The notes under the pieces: model-generated | Told to the model about the DNA's origin: nothing | The model's input: the letters and a program-made list of their open reading frames with translations, nothing else | The model's database searches: none | Assembly: GCF_014696625.1 (NCBI RefSeq) | Contig: NZ_JACJQL010000039.1 | Coordinates: 1 to 64,000, forward strand | Length of the DNA: 64,000 nt | Direction: 5' to 3' | Source: Nostoc parmelioides FACHB-3921 | GTDB lineage: Bacteria; Cyanobacteriota; Cyanobacteriia; Cyanobacteriales; Nostocaceae | Position numbers and translations under genes: made by a program | Shown here: positions 19,437 to 28,353 of the stretch, in pieces | How the letters are laid out: each line of letters opens with the position of its first letter | How positions within the stretch are numbered: the stretch's first letter is position 1

Positions 19437-19931
19437 ATGACTGTGGGTAACGATTTGACTGTACGTTTTGCTGAACTTGCTGACAGCGAAACATTGTTTG
19501 GCTTAATTAAAGCGCTAGCAGAGTACGAAAAATTAACTCATGCTGTAACTGGCAACGTTCTTGCACTTCAAGAGCATTTATTTGGCTCCCAAAGATACGT
19601 TGAAGCAATTTTAGCGGAATCCGCAGGTCAAGCCGTAGGGTTTGCCTTATTTTTTCATAATTACTCTACCTTTCTCACCAAGCCAGGCATTTATCTAGAA
19701 GACTTGTTTGTCCTACCCGAATATCGACGACAAGGCATTGGTAAAGCACTCCTCACTAAATTAGCCCAAATAGCGGTCGAACGGGATTGTGGACGGCTAG
19801 AATGGAGCGTTCTGGACTGGAATGAATCAGCCCAAGCATTTTACCGCCACATGGGAGCAACAATATTAGATGATTGGCGAATTTGCCGCGTTACAGAAGA
19901 AGCAATCAGCCAATTAGCCGAGGGGAAGTGA
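19437..19931 (+). CDS. GNAT family N-acetyltransferase
   Basis: A 164-aa acetyl-CoA-dependent transferase. The core motif A is LYLEDLFVLPEYRRQGIGKALL (acetyl-CoA-binding loop RRQGIG), followed by CGRLEWSVLDWNESAQAFYRHMGA. The form resembles the spermidine/diamine acetyltransferase-like bacterial GNATs, but substrate prediction is not safe. It stands alone between sigE and petJ, with a repeat tract after it. Confidence 0.9.
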   Translation: MTVGNDLTVRFAELADSETLFGLIKALAEYEKLTHAVTGNVLALQEHLFGSQRYVEAILAESAGQAVGFALFFHNYSTFLTKPGIYLEDLFVLPEYRRQGIGKALLTKLAQIAVERDCGRLEWSVLDWNESAQAFYRHMGATILDDWRICRVTEEAISQLAEGK

Positions 19932-20052
19932 AGAAGGCAGGGGAGCAGGGGAAGCAGGGGGAGCAGAGGGGCAGGGGAGCAGAGGAGCAGGGGGGGCAGG
20001 GGGAGCAAGGGAAGTAAAAAAGAATAACTATGGACTATGGACTATGGACAAC
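19932..20052. repeat. Purine-rich GGGGAGCAG repeat and ACTATGG repeats
   Basis: A strongly G-rich, T-poor run of GGGGAGCAG/GGGGCAG units at 19936-20014, followed by ACTATGG heptamers (20032-20048). The same pair of repeat types recurs at 33974-34070. It separates the GNAT gene from petJ. Confidence 0.85.
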
Positions 20053-20073
20053 TGACAAGCAACTATTGAAGTT

Positions 20074-20086
20074 TGACAGCCTGTCA
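20074..20086. promoter_or_regulatory. Palindrome TGACAG-C-CTGTCA upstream of petJ
   Basis: A perfect 6-bp inverted repeat around one base, 82 bp before the petJ start. A further TGACAGC lies at about 20095. BlaI-type repressors are known to control petJ in cyanobacteria under copper, so this is a candidate operator; the link is inference only. Confidence 0.35.
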
Positions 20087-20168
20087 TTTGACTATGACAG
20101 CAGCTCAACTGACAATAATTGAGGATGATATTGGTCTGAATGAGCCTTATTTGCAGAGAGAACGCGAC

Positions 20169-20504
20169 ATGAAAAAGATTTTTTCCCTAGTACTGTTAGG
20201 CATAGCACTCTTCACTTTTGCCTTCAGTAGCCCTGCATTAGCAGCAGACGTAGCAAACGGAGCCAAGATATTCAGTGCTAACTGTGCTTCTTGTCATGCA
20301 GGTGGCAAGAATTTGGTTCAAGCCCAGAAAACTCTGAAGAAAGAAGACTTGGAAAAGTTTGGTATGTACTCAGCAGAGGCAATTATTGCCCAGGTAACAA
20401 ACGGTAAGAACGCCATGCCTGCTTTCAAAGGTCGTTTAAAACCTGACCAAATTGAAGATGTAGCTGCTTATGTACTAGGACAAGCCGATAAGAGTTGGAA
20501 GTAA
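20169..20504 (+). CDS. petJ: Cytochrome c6 (cytochrome c-553) precursor
   Basis: A soluble lumenal electron carrier from cytochrome b6f to photosystem I or cytochrome oxidase, used when plastocyanin is scarce. The ATG at 20169 (111 aa) gives a signal peptide [15 protein letters not shown]... ending SPALA; cleavage after Ala25 yields an 86-aa mature protein starting ADVANG. The heme motif CASCH is at residues 39-43 and the axial Met is Met83 (NAMPAFKG). The frame is open 32 codons further upstream, but that would bury the signal peptide. A strong terminator follows. Confidence 0.97.
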
Positions 20505-20535
20505 ATTCCACTTCACAAGCAAAACTGACTAACAG

Positions 20536-20563
20536 ATAGCGGGACAATAATCCCGCTATTTTT
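20536..20563 (+). terminator. Rho-independent terminator of petJ
   Basis: Stem ATAGCGGGA (20536-20544) and TCCCGCTAT (20551-20559), loop of 6, followed by T-run TTTTT to 20563. It lies 31 nt after the petJ stop. Confidence 0.92.
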
Positions 20564-20618
20564 GTCATCAGAGTTATGAGTAATAAGTGGAAAGCACAAG
20601 AATCATTAATTCTTAATA

Positions 20619-20816
20619 GAACTTACACATCAAGGGTTTAGAAAAGTGTATAGGGGTATGAATCAATTCAAAATACCCTGCGGGTTCGCGGTAGCGTTCC
20701 GAAGGAAAGCTAAAGCTACAAAATTCAAAATTCAAAATAAATGTTTTATACCCCTACAGCCATAAACCCTTAAACCCTTAAACCCTTAAACCCTTAAACC
20801 CTTACACATAAGTCCT
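20619..20816. mobile_element. Diverged MITE-like repeat (GGACTTAC family) with nested repeats
   Basis: The ends are inverted: left GAACTTACACATCAAGGGTTTA, right complement GGACTTATGTGTAAGGGTTTA. Inside are the motif TAGGGGTATGAAT, a CCCTGCGGGTTCGCGG...AAAGCTACAAAATTCAAAA repeat that recurs in part near 25920 and 63876, and five tandem TAAACCCT octamers at about 20763-20802. It codes for nothing visible. It looks like an older member of the family at 22057 and 28156. Confidence 0.55.
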
Positions 20817-20819
20817 AAC

Positions 20820-21944
20820 TTAAATAAGATAATCTTCAACATTTGGCACATCTACCCAGCTACCAGTTGTATGAGATTGATGAGATAAATCCATTAATAA
20901 CTGGGAATAAATACCTTCTTTTAAAGATGGTACTACTGGCTTTTGCTGATCAATTCCTTGTACCCATTGGTCTACTACCCGCAAGAATGCACAAATGCGT
21001 CCGTCAGTGTAATGTTGGGGGAATAGTAATTTGGGCGGGATTTCGATTTCTTGAAGAGGTTGACCTGGTTGGGAACCCCAAACGCGAAAACCGTGGATGT
21101 AGTCTTTTTGATTTTCACTACCAATTACTAAAGTACCGCGATCGCCATATACTTCTATCCAGTGTGTTCTAGAAGCATGAACAGCAGCACTGATAGTCAC
21201 TTGGCAAGGCGTACCATTTGCTAATTCTAGTGACAGCAGGCAAGTATCATCTGTCTCCACTGCTTTTAATTCACCGCCAGCAGGGTCAATCCGTTGAGGA
21301 ATGGCTGTAGTCAAGTGGGCATTTAATCTGCGGACTGGCCCAAATAGCCAATAAATATAATCAAAAGCGTGGGAACCTAATGAACCTAATGCACCACCAC
21401 CCTTTTCCTTAGAAGAATACCAGTTCCAAGGGCGGGAAGTATCGGCACGAGAAGAACCTAACCAATCAATTCTAATCAGGCGAGGGGTTCCTACATAACC
21501 TGATGATAGAAGTTCAGCGAATAGTTGCCATGCAGGGACAAAACGAAACTCAAAATCTACAGTGGCAATCACACCTTGCTTTTGCGCTAATTGATACAAT
21601 TCTTGTGCTTCAGCTACATTTAAGGTGACAGGCTTTTCTAGTAGTAAATGTTTTCCTGCTTGCAATACTGTTTTCCCCATTTCATAATGCAGGAAAGGTG
21701 GTGTAGCGATACTGACTGCTTGTACTTCTGGCAGATTAACGGTATCAGCTATAGTGTCAAAGGCATGGGGAATATTGTTTGCTTCGGCAATTGCTTTAGC
21801 TTTATGAATATCGCGGTGATAAATCGCAACTATATCAGTACGATGATGGGCTTGAAAGGCAGGTATGTGAACTTTTTGACCAAAGCCAGTGCCAGCGATC
21901 GCTACTCCGATTTTACCCTGATTTGCTTGTAATCCAGACACCAT
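20820..21944 (-). CDS. Gfo/Idh/MocA family NAD(P)-dependent oxidoreductase
   Basis: A 374-aa two-domain dehydrogenase. The N-terminal Rossmann fold reads KIGVAIAGTGFGQKVHIPAFQ (GTGFG at about 19-23); the family signature HLLLEKPVTLNVAEAQEL contains the catalytic EKP. The C-terminal domain has GGGALGSLGSHAFDYIYWLFG, the usual G..D.G.H..D form. The substrate (sugar, inositol or similar) is unknown. ATG 21944. It stands alone, with repeat elements on both sides. Confidence 0.92.
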   Translation of the reverse strand: MVSGLQANQGKIGVAIAGTGFGQKVHIPAFQAHHRTDIVAIYHRDIHKAKAIAEANNIPHAFDTIADTVNLPEVQAVSIATPPFLHYEMGKTVLQAGKHLLLEKPVTLNVAEAQELYQLAQKQGVIATVDFEFRFVPAWQLFAELLSSGYVGTPRLIRIDWLGSSRADTSRPWNWYSSKEKGGGALGSLGSHAFDYIYWLFGPVRRLNAHLTTAIPQRIDPAGGELKAVETDDTCLLSLELANGTPCQVTISAAVHASRTHWIEVYGDRGTLVIGSENQKDYIHGFRVWGSQPGQPLQEIEIPPKLLFPQHYTDGRICAFLRVVDQWVQGIDQQKPVVPSLKEGIYSQLLMDLSHQSHTTGSWVDVPNVEDYLI

Positions 21945-22056
21945 AAACTTTAAATAACTGAAAATTTATAGTGTAATTCTACGGCGAAGCAAGCTAGGCG
22001 TAACATCTTCAGCAATCTTTTCGTGTTGACTGGTAATTTAAAAGCGTAATAGCTTA

Positions 22057-22206
22057 GGACTTACGCACACAGGTTGTCTGTTGAGACCGGGTGTAAGGGT
22101 ATAGGGGTGTAAGGATTTCAAACATTTATACCCCTATACCCCTATACCCCTATACCCCTATACCCTTCTCCAAACCCTTAATCTTTCGTTTTCATGGGTA
22201 AGTCCC
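22057..22206. mobile_element. MITE-like element, 150 bp, GGACTTAC/GTAAGTCC ends, 8-bp target duplication
   Basis: It begins GGACTTACGCACAC and ends GGGTAAGTCCC, so the ends are inverted repeats. It is flanked by identical direct repeats ATAGCTTA at 22049-22056 and 22207-22214, which look like a target-site duplication. The middle carries GTTGAGACCGGGTGTAAGGG and about four CCCCTATA octamers. There is no ORF, so movement would depend on a transposase in trans. Closest relative in the window: 28156-28266. Confidence 0.8.
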
Positions 22207-22221
22207 ATAGCTTAACAATTA

Positions 22222-22497
22222 TCAATGCTGTTGTGGCCCTTTCGCATCACATTCCTTACTCCAGCACCGTTTTAATAGTCCAATGCGCCAACTGTAGGCG
22301 AAACGTCGGGGATTAAGTTCTAAGTCGCGGTTGAACAATGGTTGGTTGAGATATTGCCAAAGAGGAAATTTAATTTTGTGGTGTTTATCAGCCATAGGAG
22401 GAGCAAGATAGTATAAAAATAGTTTTGGTAGTAGCTCACCATATAAAGAACAACTACCAGATAATGAATTTCTAGTTAAAGATGACATGATATACAT
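22222..22497 (-). CDS. Small hypothetical protein
   Basis: A 91-aa frame; I do not recognise the family. The C-terminal half (FPLWQYLNQPLFNRDLEL, then RRFAYSWRIGLLKRCWSKECD) is basic and aromatic-rich and looks more protein-like than the N-terminus. The true start may be an internal ATG at 22488 (MSSLTRN) or 22395 (MADKHHK). It is isolated between a MITE-like element and the HetZ-like gene. It could be a chance frame. Confidence 0.4.
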   Translation of the reverse strand: MYIMSSLTRNSLSGSCSLYGELLPKLFLYYLAPPMADKHHKIKFPLWQYLNQPLFNRDLELNPRRFAYSWRIGLLKRCWSKECDAKGPQQH

Positions 22498-22701
22498 CCA
22501 ATTGTCCTGGTGACAATTGCGGAATTCTACCTAAAGTTTGATGCTCAGGAATTTTTATAAAATAAATATATTTAAATTGCCAAGAAGCTAGAGGCTAGAG
22601 GCTAGAATTTTGACTCAGTAAGGGCTTAAGCCTCACCTTGCTAACACCACTCAGTCCTCAGCACTCAGTTCTCATTTCTCCGTATTTAGCACTCACCATA
22701 G

Positions 22702-23889
22702 TTACTCTTGCGTTCTGATGGCTTGAGCCGCGAGATAGACTTTAGTCCATTCGCCCATGACTTGATGCTGTTTCAGATTTAATTGTTGGGCTACAGCTTC
22801 TATGGAGTTGCCTGATTTCCGCAAATCCAAGATTTGTCGTCCAATAGGGGTTAGTTTTTCTTGGAGTTCTTGCCATTGGTTTTGTGTTAAACCCAAGTTA
22901 TTTTCCTGTAAGGAAATTGCCAGCCAGTTATCTACGAGTTCTGGTTTACCCTTGAGGGCAAAGACACGGACTGCATGGTAGCTGATTTTTTCTCGCAGTC
23001 GATAAATTTCTTTGATTGGTTTGTTTAATTTCTTGGCGATTTCATCTTGGGTTTTGCCTTGTAAATACAGCTTTAGCCACTCTACTGCTTCTGATCCCAG
23101 ATTTTCTTGCAAGTAATTGGCAAACTCTTGTTGTACTGTCTGGCGCAGTGCTTGTTGTTCTTCTAGTTGCTGTGCTTCTTGATATTCGGCGATCGCTTGA
23201 TTATCTACTAGGTTAACTCGATTATCGTTGTCGTCTGTCAATACTTCTTCGGAAACTAGCCTAACTAAGTCACCACCTGGAACTTGAGTTAACCCACCGC
23301 GTTGAGAACGGCGTAGGTAGTTGACAAAACGATAAACTAACAAGGGCTGATTGCGTACTGGTCGCAAGCAATATTCTTCTACAGTCGCAAATAGTAAAGT
23401 ATCTTTGAGTCTCTTATCTAGAGCAACTTCTGCGATGTACGCCATTTGCTGCTGAATGTAAGTATCATTTTGTAGTAATTCTTGTATCACTTCTTGTAAT
23501 ACATCAAGAACACCACGTTGGCGATCGCGGCTCAGAGCGATCCAGGTTTGAATTTTATTCCGTAATGTGACTAAACTTCCCAGCCGAGTAATCAGGTTAC
23601 GATAAGCACGTTCTCGACCTACACCCAAGTAGCGTTGACTTAAAATCTTCCAGCGATATTCCATCGCTTGCTTGGCAATTTCAAGTTCTTTAGGGTTGAG
23701 TAGATCCAACCGTTGTGCATCACGACCTAACAGCCAGAGAATAATACTTTCTATTGCAGCTACATTTTGTTCTGGACACTCCGCAGCTAGCCGCTTGCGC
23801 CAAAATTGTGCTAGTTTTTCTGCTTCCGTTGCCATAGCGAGATTGCGCTCCTCGAAACCCTGTTTTAAAGTTTGCATCACAACCCCCAT
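22702..23889 (-). CDS. HTH-containing regulatory-type protein resembling the HetZ-related group
   Basis: A soluble protein of about 395 aa, mostly helical. Segments such as YLGVGRERAYRNLITRLGSL, FVNYLRRSQRGGLTQVP and VRLVSEEVL are, from memory, like HetZ-related proteins of filamentous cyanobacteria. Two candidate HTH units occur: KTQDEIAKKLNKPIKEIYRLREKI (about 285-310) and NSIEAVAQQLNLKQHQVMGEW near the C-terminus; they resemble sigma-factor/LuxR-type DNA-binding helices. ATG 23889 (MGVVMQTL) and 23877 (MQTLKQG) are both possible; a GTG lies at 23898. HetZ itself acts in early heterocyst commitment, but a role for this paralogue is unknown. Confidence 0.6.
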   Translation of the reverse strand: MGVVMQTLKQGFEERNLAMATEAEKLAQFWRKRLAAECPEQNVAAIESIILWLLGRDAQRLDLLNPKELEIAKQAMEYRWKILSQRYLGVGRERAYRNLITRLGSLVTLRNKIQTWIALSRDRQRGVLDVLQEVIQELLQNDTYIQQQMAYIAEVALDKRLKDTLLFATVEEYCLRPVRNQPLLVYRFVNYLRRSQRGGLTQVPGGDLVRLVSEEVLTDDNDNRVNLVDNQAIAEYQEAQQLEEQQALRQTVQQEFANYLQENLGSEAVEWLKLYLQGKTQDEIAKKLNKPIKEIYRLREKISYHAVRVFALKGKPELVDNWLAISLQENNLGLTQNQWQELQEKLTPIGRQILDLRKSGNSIEAVAQQLNLKQHQVMGEWTKVYLAAQAIRTQE

Positions 23890-24555
23890 TTGTCGCACTT
23901 ATCTTGTGAGCTAGCAAATCACCGTGAGTCCGTCATCTTGATGAGGACGTATCAACGATTCCATTGTTATTACGTCTCTATTGACGAATTTTATGCAGGA
24001 TTTTATCTTGTTCTGAATTTTTGTTCGTCTTCAAGTCGCAAAAATCCTTGTATATCAAGCATTTGCTCCAATATAGGCAAAATTAAAATTTTGTAAACTT
24101 ATGTGTTGGAATCACGGATGGGGCATTTACCCAGAGTAAGTGCGGATGCTGAATTTTTTGAGAGGCGTTTAGAAAAGCTAACATTTTGTACCTAGAGGAG
24201 CGGAAATGATAAGCAGCTCTGCTGTTAAGTTGCACAATCCATCGTGAAGGCTATTGACAGTTGAAGGTTAACAGCCCGTATTAGTAGTTATGCAATTTAA
24301 ACGCGCATTAGCTTACACACCTATCCAGACGCTATTTTAGCCATATAAGTTTCATTTCAGGGAATTTAGCGACAATAATCTTGGATTTTTAGGAATAAGG
24401 AACTTTTAGTCTTGATCACAACAAGGTGTAACTGTAAAAGAAGAAAAGATAAAAATGTAACAAAAACTACAAAATAGCCATTTTTCCGAAAAACCAAAGA
24501 TAAGCTAGGCATATATATCTGATTCGCAAAAATGCTGCGAATAGGAGAAAATCAT
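23890..24555. promoter_or_regulatory. Divergent region between the HetZ-like gene and gdhA
   Basis: 666 bp without a convincing gene. It carries the promoters of both neighbours. One site with the NtcA consensus lies close to gdhA (separate entry). A short GACAGTTGAAGGTTAACAG repeat is near 24254. Confidence 0.5.
24457..24470 (+). promoter_or_regulatory. Candidate NtcA-binding site (GTA-N8-TAC) upstream of gdhA
   Basis: GTA-ACAAAAAC-TAC matches the consensus for NtcA, the global nitrogen regulator of cyanobacteria, 86 nt before the gdhA ATG. A TA-N3-T hexamer (TAAGCT, 24501) lies 30 nt downstream, longer than the usual 20-24 nt of NtcA-activated promoters, so the site may not be a classical activating one. 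A match of this length can also occur by chance in AT-rich DNA. Confidence 0.35.
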
Positions 24556-25845
24556 ATGGTTTCAATGCCGACCCTACCTATGGAAGGTGCTAGTCCAGCA
24601 CATATTTGTCCATTTGATCAAGCTTGCAGCTACTTAGAAGCAGCTGCAAAAGAGTTGAGGTTAGATCAAGGGGCGCTGGAAATTCTCAGTCACCCACGTA
24701 AAGTTGTGACAGTCTCTATTCCTGTGAGATTAGATAACGGCGACATCCGGGTGCTAGCAGGACACAGAGTACAGCATTCTGATATATTAGGCCCCTACAA
24801 AGGCGGTACACGTTACCATCCGGCTGTGACACTGAGAGAAGTATCCGCTCTGGCAATGCTCATGACCTGGAAATGTGCGCTATTGGGTATTCCTTATGGT
24901 GGTGCGAAGGGAGGTATTGCTATAGATCCCCAACACTACAGTGTAGGTGAGTTAGAGAGAATTACTCGTCGTTATACAAGCGAATTGATTAAAGATATCG
25001 GCCCTTCCGTAGATATACCAGCACCAGATGTGGGAACTTCCGCCCGTGAGATGGCGTGGATGATGGATACTTACTCTATGAATGTTGGTCACGCAGTCCC
25101 AGGAGTTGTCACAGGTAAGCCAATTTCCATTGGTGGTTCACGAGGAAGAGAAATGGCAACTGGACGAGGTGTCATGATTATTGTCCGTGAAGCACTGGCG
25201 GATATGGGCAGAACCTTAGAGGGAGTGCGAATAGTTATTCAAGGTTTTGGCAATGTAGGCGGTGCTGCGGCTGAATTGCTGTACCAAGCTGGAGCCAAAA
25301 TTATTGCTGTTTCTACAGGTGCAGGAGGTTTATTTGCGGCTGATGGTCTGGATATTCCAGCCTTAAAAGCCTACGCTGCGGAAAATCATCGGAGTATTAT
25401 CGGTTTTCCCCAAGCAGTAGCGATTAGTAATGCAGAGTTGCTAACTTTACCTTGCGATGTTTTGATTCCCGCAGCCTTAGAAAACCAAATCACTGAAGAA
25501 AATGTAGACCAGATACAGGCGCAAATTGTCGCGGAAGCTGCTAACGGCCCGGTGACTTTGGAGGCTAACCGAGTTCTAGAGGGGCGGGGTGTGACTGTAC
25601 TACCAGACATCTTGGCGAATGCTGGGGGCGTGGTTGTGAGTTATTTAGAGTGGGTACAAGGTCTTTCCTACCTGTTCTGGGATGAGGAGCGTGTCAACCG
25701 GGAAATGGAACACTTGATGGTGCAAGCTTATCATCAAGTGATTAAACAGTCACAGATGCGGCAAGTTCCTTTGCGATTAGCCGCTTATACCTTGGGTGTG
25801 GGTAGGGTTGCTCAGGCGTTGAGCGATCGCGGTCTTTATCCTTGA
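24556..25845 (+). CDS. gdhA: Glutamate dehydrogenase (Glu/Leu/Phe/Val dehydrogenase family)
   Basis: Converts 2-oxoglutarate and ammonium to glutamate with NAD(P)H, or the reverse. The ATG at 24556 (MVSMPTLP, 429 aa) has an AGGAG ribosome site 8 nt upstream, so the longer frame from 24532 is rejected. The motif PYGGAKGGI contains the catalytic Lys; DIPAPDVGT precedes the NAD domain with IQGFGNVGG (GxGxxG). AEAANGPVTLEA and LPDILANAGGVVVSYLEW are family signatures. Length fits the hexameric bacterial class of about 420-450 aa. A possible NtcA site lies upstream. Confidence 0.95.
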   Translation: MVSMPTLPMEGASPAHICPFDQACSYLEAAAKELRLDQGALEILSHPRKVVTVSIPVRLDNGDIRVLAGHRVQHSDILGPYKGGTRYHPAVTLREVSALAMLMTWKCALLGIPYGGAKGGIAIDPQHYSVGELERITRRYTSELIKDIGPSVDIPAPDVGTSAREMAWMMDTYSMNVGHAVPGVVTGKPISIGGSRGREMATGRGVMIIVREALADMGRTLEGVRIVIQGFGNVGGAAAELLYQAGAKIIAVSTGAGGLFAADGLDIPALKAYAAENHRSIIGFPQAVAISNAELLTLPCDVLIPAALENQITEENVDQIQAQIVAEAANGPVTLEANRVLEGRGVTVLPDILANAGGVVVSYLEWVQGLSYLFWDEERVNREMEHLMVQAYHQVIKQSQMRQVPLRLAAYTLGVGRVAQALSDRGLYP

Positions 25846-26037
25846 GGAAGGGACTGGGGATTGGGGATTGGGGACTGGGTATGAAATAAACTCTTTATTC
25901 TCTCTGCGCCTCTGCGCCACCCTGCGGGTTCGCTCTTAGCGTTCTCGTAGAGTAGCCGCAAAGCGTCTACTGCGTGATAGAAATCATCCCACATTTATGC
26001 AACGCCAGATTTTTACTCCCTACTCTCCTAAATTTTC

Positions 26038-26068
26038 GGTGCGTTAGGACTAATTTCCATAACGCACC
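26038..26068. terminator. GGTGCGTTA/TAACGCACC hairpin between gdhA and acs
   Basis: A perfect 9-bp stem (26038-26046 and 26060-26068) with a 13-nt loop, followed on the plus strand by TTTGTATTTT. It lies between the 3' ends of two convergent genes and may work as a shared terminator. The stem sequence also occurs inside the repeat element at 28441-28470, so it may be repeat-derived. Confidence 0.55.
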
Positions 26069-26080
26069 TTTGTATTTTAA

Positions 26081-28054
26081 CTATGCACCTTCCCGTAATT
26101 TATCTAAAACGCTTCTATCTTCTAGAGTGGAAGTATCGCCAGAAACTTCTTGTCCGGCGGCGAGATTTCGTAGTAAGCGCCGCATGATTTTACCCGATCG
26201 CGTCTTGGGTAATGCGTCAGTAAAGCGGATTTCCCCAGGACGAGCGATCGCCCCGATTTCTTGAACTACGTGTTGTTTGAGGGCTTTACTCAAGTCATCG
26301 CTGGCTTGATAAGTGCCTTCTAGGGTGACAAAAGCTACTACTTCTTCGCCTTTTAAGTCATCAGGTTTGCCCACTACTGCTGCTTCGGCAACTGCTGGGT
26401 GAGAAACTAAGGCTGATTCTACTTCCATTGTGCCGAGGCGGTGTCCTGACACATTCAATACATCGTCCACACGCCCCATTACCCAGAAATAGCCGTCTTC
26501 ATCTTTTCTTGCACCATCGCCGGCAAAGTAAGTATAATTGCCATCCTTGGGGGGTATGTGTTCCCAGTAGGTGCGGCGGAAGCGTTCCGGATCGCCGTAG
26601 ACAGTCCGCATCATTCCCGGCCAGGGATAACGCACTGCTAAGTAACCACCTTCGTTTTCGGGTACAGTGTTACCATCTAAATCAACTATGTCGGCCAGGA
26701 TGCCGGGGAAGGGAAGGGTAGCGGAACCGGGTTTAGTGGAAATTGCCCCTGGTAGAGGGGTAATCATAATTCCACCAGTTTCAGTTTGCCACCACGTATC
26801 AACTATGGGGCAGCGATCGCCACCAATTACTTTGTGATACCACATCCAAGCTTCTGGGTTAATTGGTTCACCGACAGTACCTAATAATCTTAAGGAAGAA
26901 AGATTACGGGCGTTGGGATGGTGTTCGCCCATTTTAATAAAGGCGCGAATTGCTGTTGGTGCGGTGTAGAAAATGTTCACACCGTATTTTTCAATTACAT
27001 CCCAGAAACAACCAGGATTGGAGGCACGAGGCGCACCTTCATACATGAGTGTGGTTGCACCGTTGGAGAGGGGGCCGTAGACAATGTAACTGTGTCCGGT
27101 AATCCAACCTACATCTGCTGTACACCAATATACATCTGTGTCTTGTAGGTCGAAAATCCATTTGGTGGTCATGTGAGTATATAAGTTATAACCACCAGTG
27201 GTGTGGACAACGCCTTTGGGTTTGCCAGTGCTACCAGAAGTGTAGAGGACGAATAGCAAATCTTCGCTGTCCATTGGTTCGGCGGGACAATCGGCGGATG
27301 CACCTTTTTGTAAATCGTGCCACCAATGATCCCGTCCTCCCAACTGCATATAAATATCTTGTCCGGTACGCTTGACAACTAAGACGTTTTCTACAGATGG
27401 AACAGCACCATCAGCCAAGGCTTTGTCTACTTGTTCTTTCAAGGGAACGATCGCATCTTTTCGCCACCCACCATCAGCTGTAACTACTACCTTAGCTTGG
27501 GCATCAATTAAGCGATCGCGCAATGCTTCTGCACTAAACCCACCAAATACCACGCTATGAGGTGCGCCAATCCTGGCACAGGCTAACATGGCGATCGCGG
27601 CTTCGGGAATCATCGGCATATAAATACCGACGCGATCGCCTTTCTGCACTCCGAGTTGTTTCAAGACGTTGGCGAACTGGCAAACTTCCCGATGCAATTG
27701 GGCATAAGTTAAAGTACGGGAATCTCCTGGTTCCCCTTCCCAAATCAACGCGGCTTTATTTTTCCGCCAGGTTGTGAGATGTCTATCTAAACAGTTGTAG
27801 GAAATGTTAATCTTCCCTCCCACGAACCACTTAGCAAAAGGTGCTTGCCAATCTAGTACTGTGTCCCATTTTTGGAACCAGTGCAATTCTGTTTCGGCTA
27901 ATTCTGCCCAAAATTTTTGCGGATCAGCTTTGGCTTTGTCGTAAAGACGTTGGTAATCTTCTAGACTTTTAATCTGGGCATTTTGGGAAAACTCGGCACT
28001 GGGAGGAAATAAACGTTTTTCTTGCAGAATTGACTCTATAGTTGGCTGAGACAT
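26081..28054 (-). CDS. acs: Acetyl-coenzyme A synthetase (AMP-forming)
   Basis: Activates acetate to acetyl-CoA through acetyl-AMP. 657 aa, the usual length. It has the adenylate-forming signature [30 protein letters not shown], the hinge region [20 protein letters not shown] and the C-terminal [10 protein letters not shown] whose Lys (residue 622) is the regulatory acetylation site in the family. ATG 28054. It is transcribed alone, convergent with gdhA. Confidence 0.97.
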   Translation of the reverse strand: MSQPTIESILQEKRLFPPSAEFSQNAQIKSLEDYQRLYDKAKADPQKFWAELAETELHWFQKWDTVLDWQAPFAKWFVGGKINISYNCLDRHLTTWRKNKAALIWEGEPGDSRTLTYAQLHREVCQFANVLKQLGVQKGDRVGIYMPMIPEAAIAMLACARIGAPHSVVFGGFSAEALRDRLIDAQAKVVVTADGGWRKDAIVPLKEQVDKALADGAVPSVENVLVVKRTGQDIYMQLGGRDHWWHDLQKGASADCPAEPMDSEDLLFVLYTSGSTGKPKGVVHTTGGYNLYTHMTTKWIFDLQDTDVYWCTADVGWITGHSYIVYGPLSNGATTLMYEGAPRASNPGCFWDVIEKYGVNIFYTAPTAIRAFIKMGEHHPNARNLSSLRLLGTVGEPINPEAWMWYHKVIGGDRCPIVDTWWQTETGGIMITPLPGAISTKPGSATLPFPGILADIVDLDGNTVPENEGGYLAVRYPWPGMMRTVYGDPERFRRTYWEHIPPKDGNYTYFAGDGARKDEDGYFWVMGRVDDVLNVSGHRLGTMEVESALVSHPAVAEAAVVGKPDDLKGEEVVAFVTLEGTYQASDDLSKALKQHVVQEIGAIARPGEIRFTDALPKTRSGKIMRRLLRNLAAGQEVSGDTSTLEDRSVLDKLREGA

Positions 28055-28155
28055 AGTTATAAGGATGAGTAGTATTGTTACTGAAAACTATTTTTATCGG
28101 AGTTGTGTCCAACAATATTTAGATTTTCATTAAGCTATGTAAGCGGCAATTACTT

Positions 28156-28266
28156 GGGACTTACGCAAACAGGTTATCTGTTGAGACCGGGTGTAAGGGT
28201 TTCCAGCATTTATACCCCTACACCCTTGTCCAAACCTTTGATCTTTCATTTTCATACGTAAGTCCT
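28156..28266. mobile_element. MITE-like element, 111 bp, same family as 22057-22206
   Basis: It begins GGGACTTACGCAAACAGG and ends ATACGTAAGTCCT. It is flanked by direct repeats ATTACTT at 28149-28155 and 28267-28273. It shares GTTGAGACCGGGTGTAAGGGT and the ATCTTTC(A/G)TTTTCAT segment with the copy at 22057 but lacks most of its CCCCTATA repeats. No ORF. Confidence 0.8.
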
Positions 28267-28353
28267 ATTACTTAGTTATTTTCATGATGACCTCGACAGT
28301 TAGGCAAGGATGATGTTATTAGTCTACGGAAATTCCCTGATAACTGCTGTAGG

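Noticed and set aside
20763-20802. TAAACCCT octamers as a CRISPR array or telomere
   Set aside because: The units are directly adjacent with no spacers, and similar octamers occur inside a MITE-like family; it is a simple tandem repeat.
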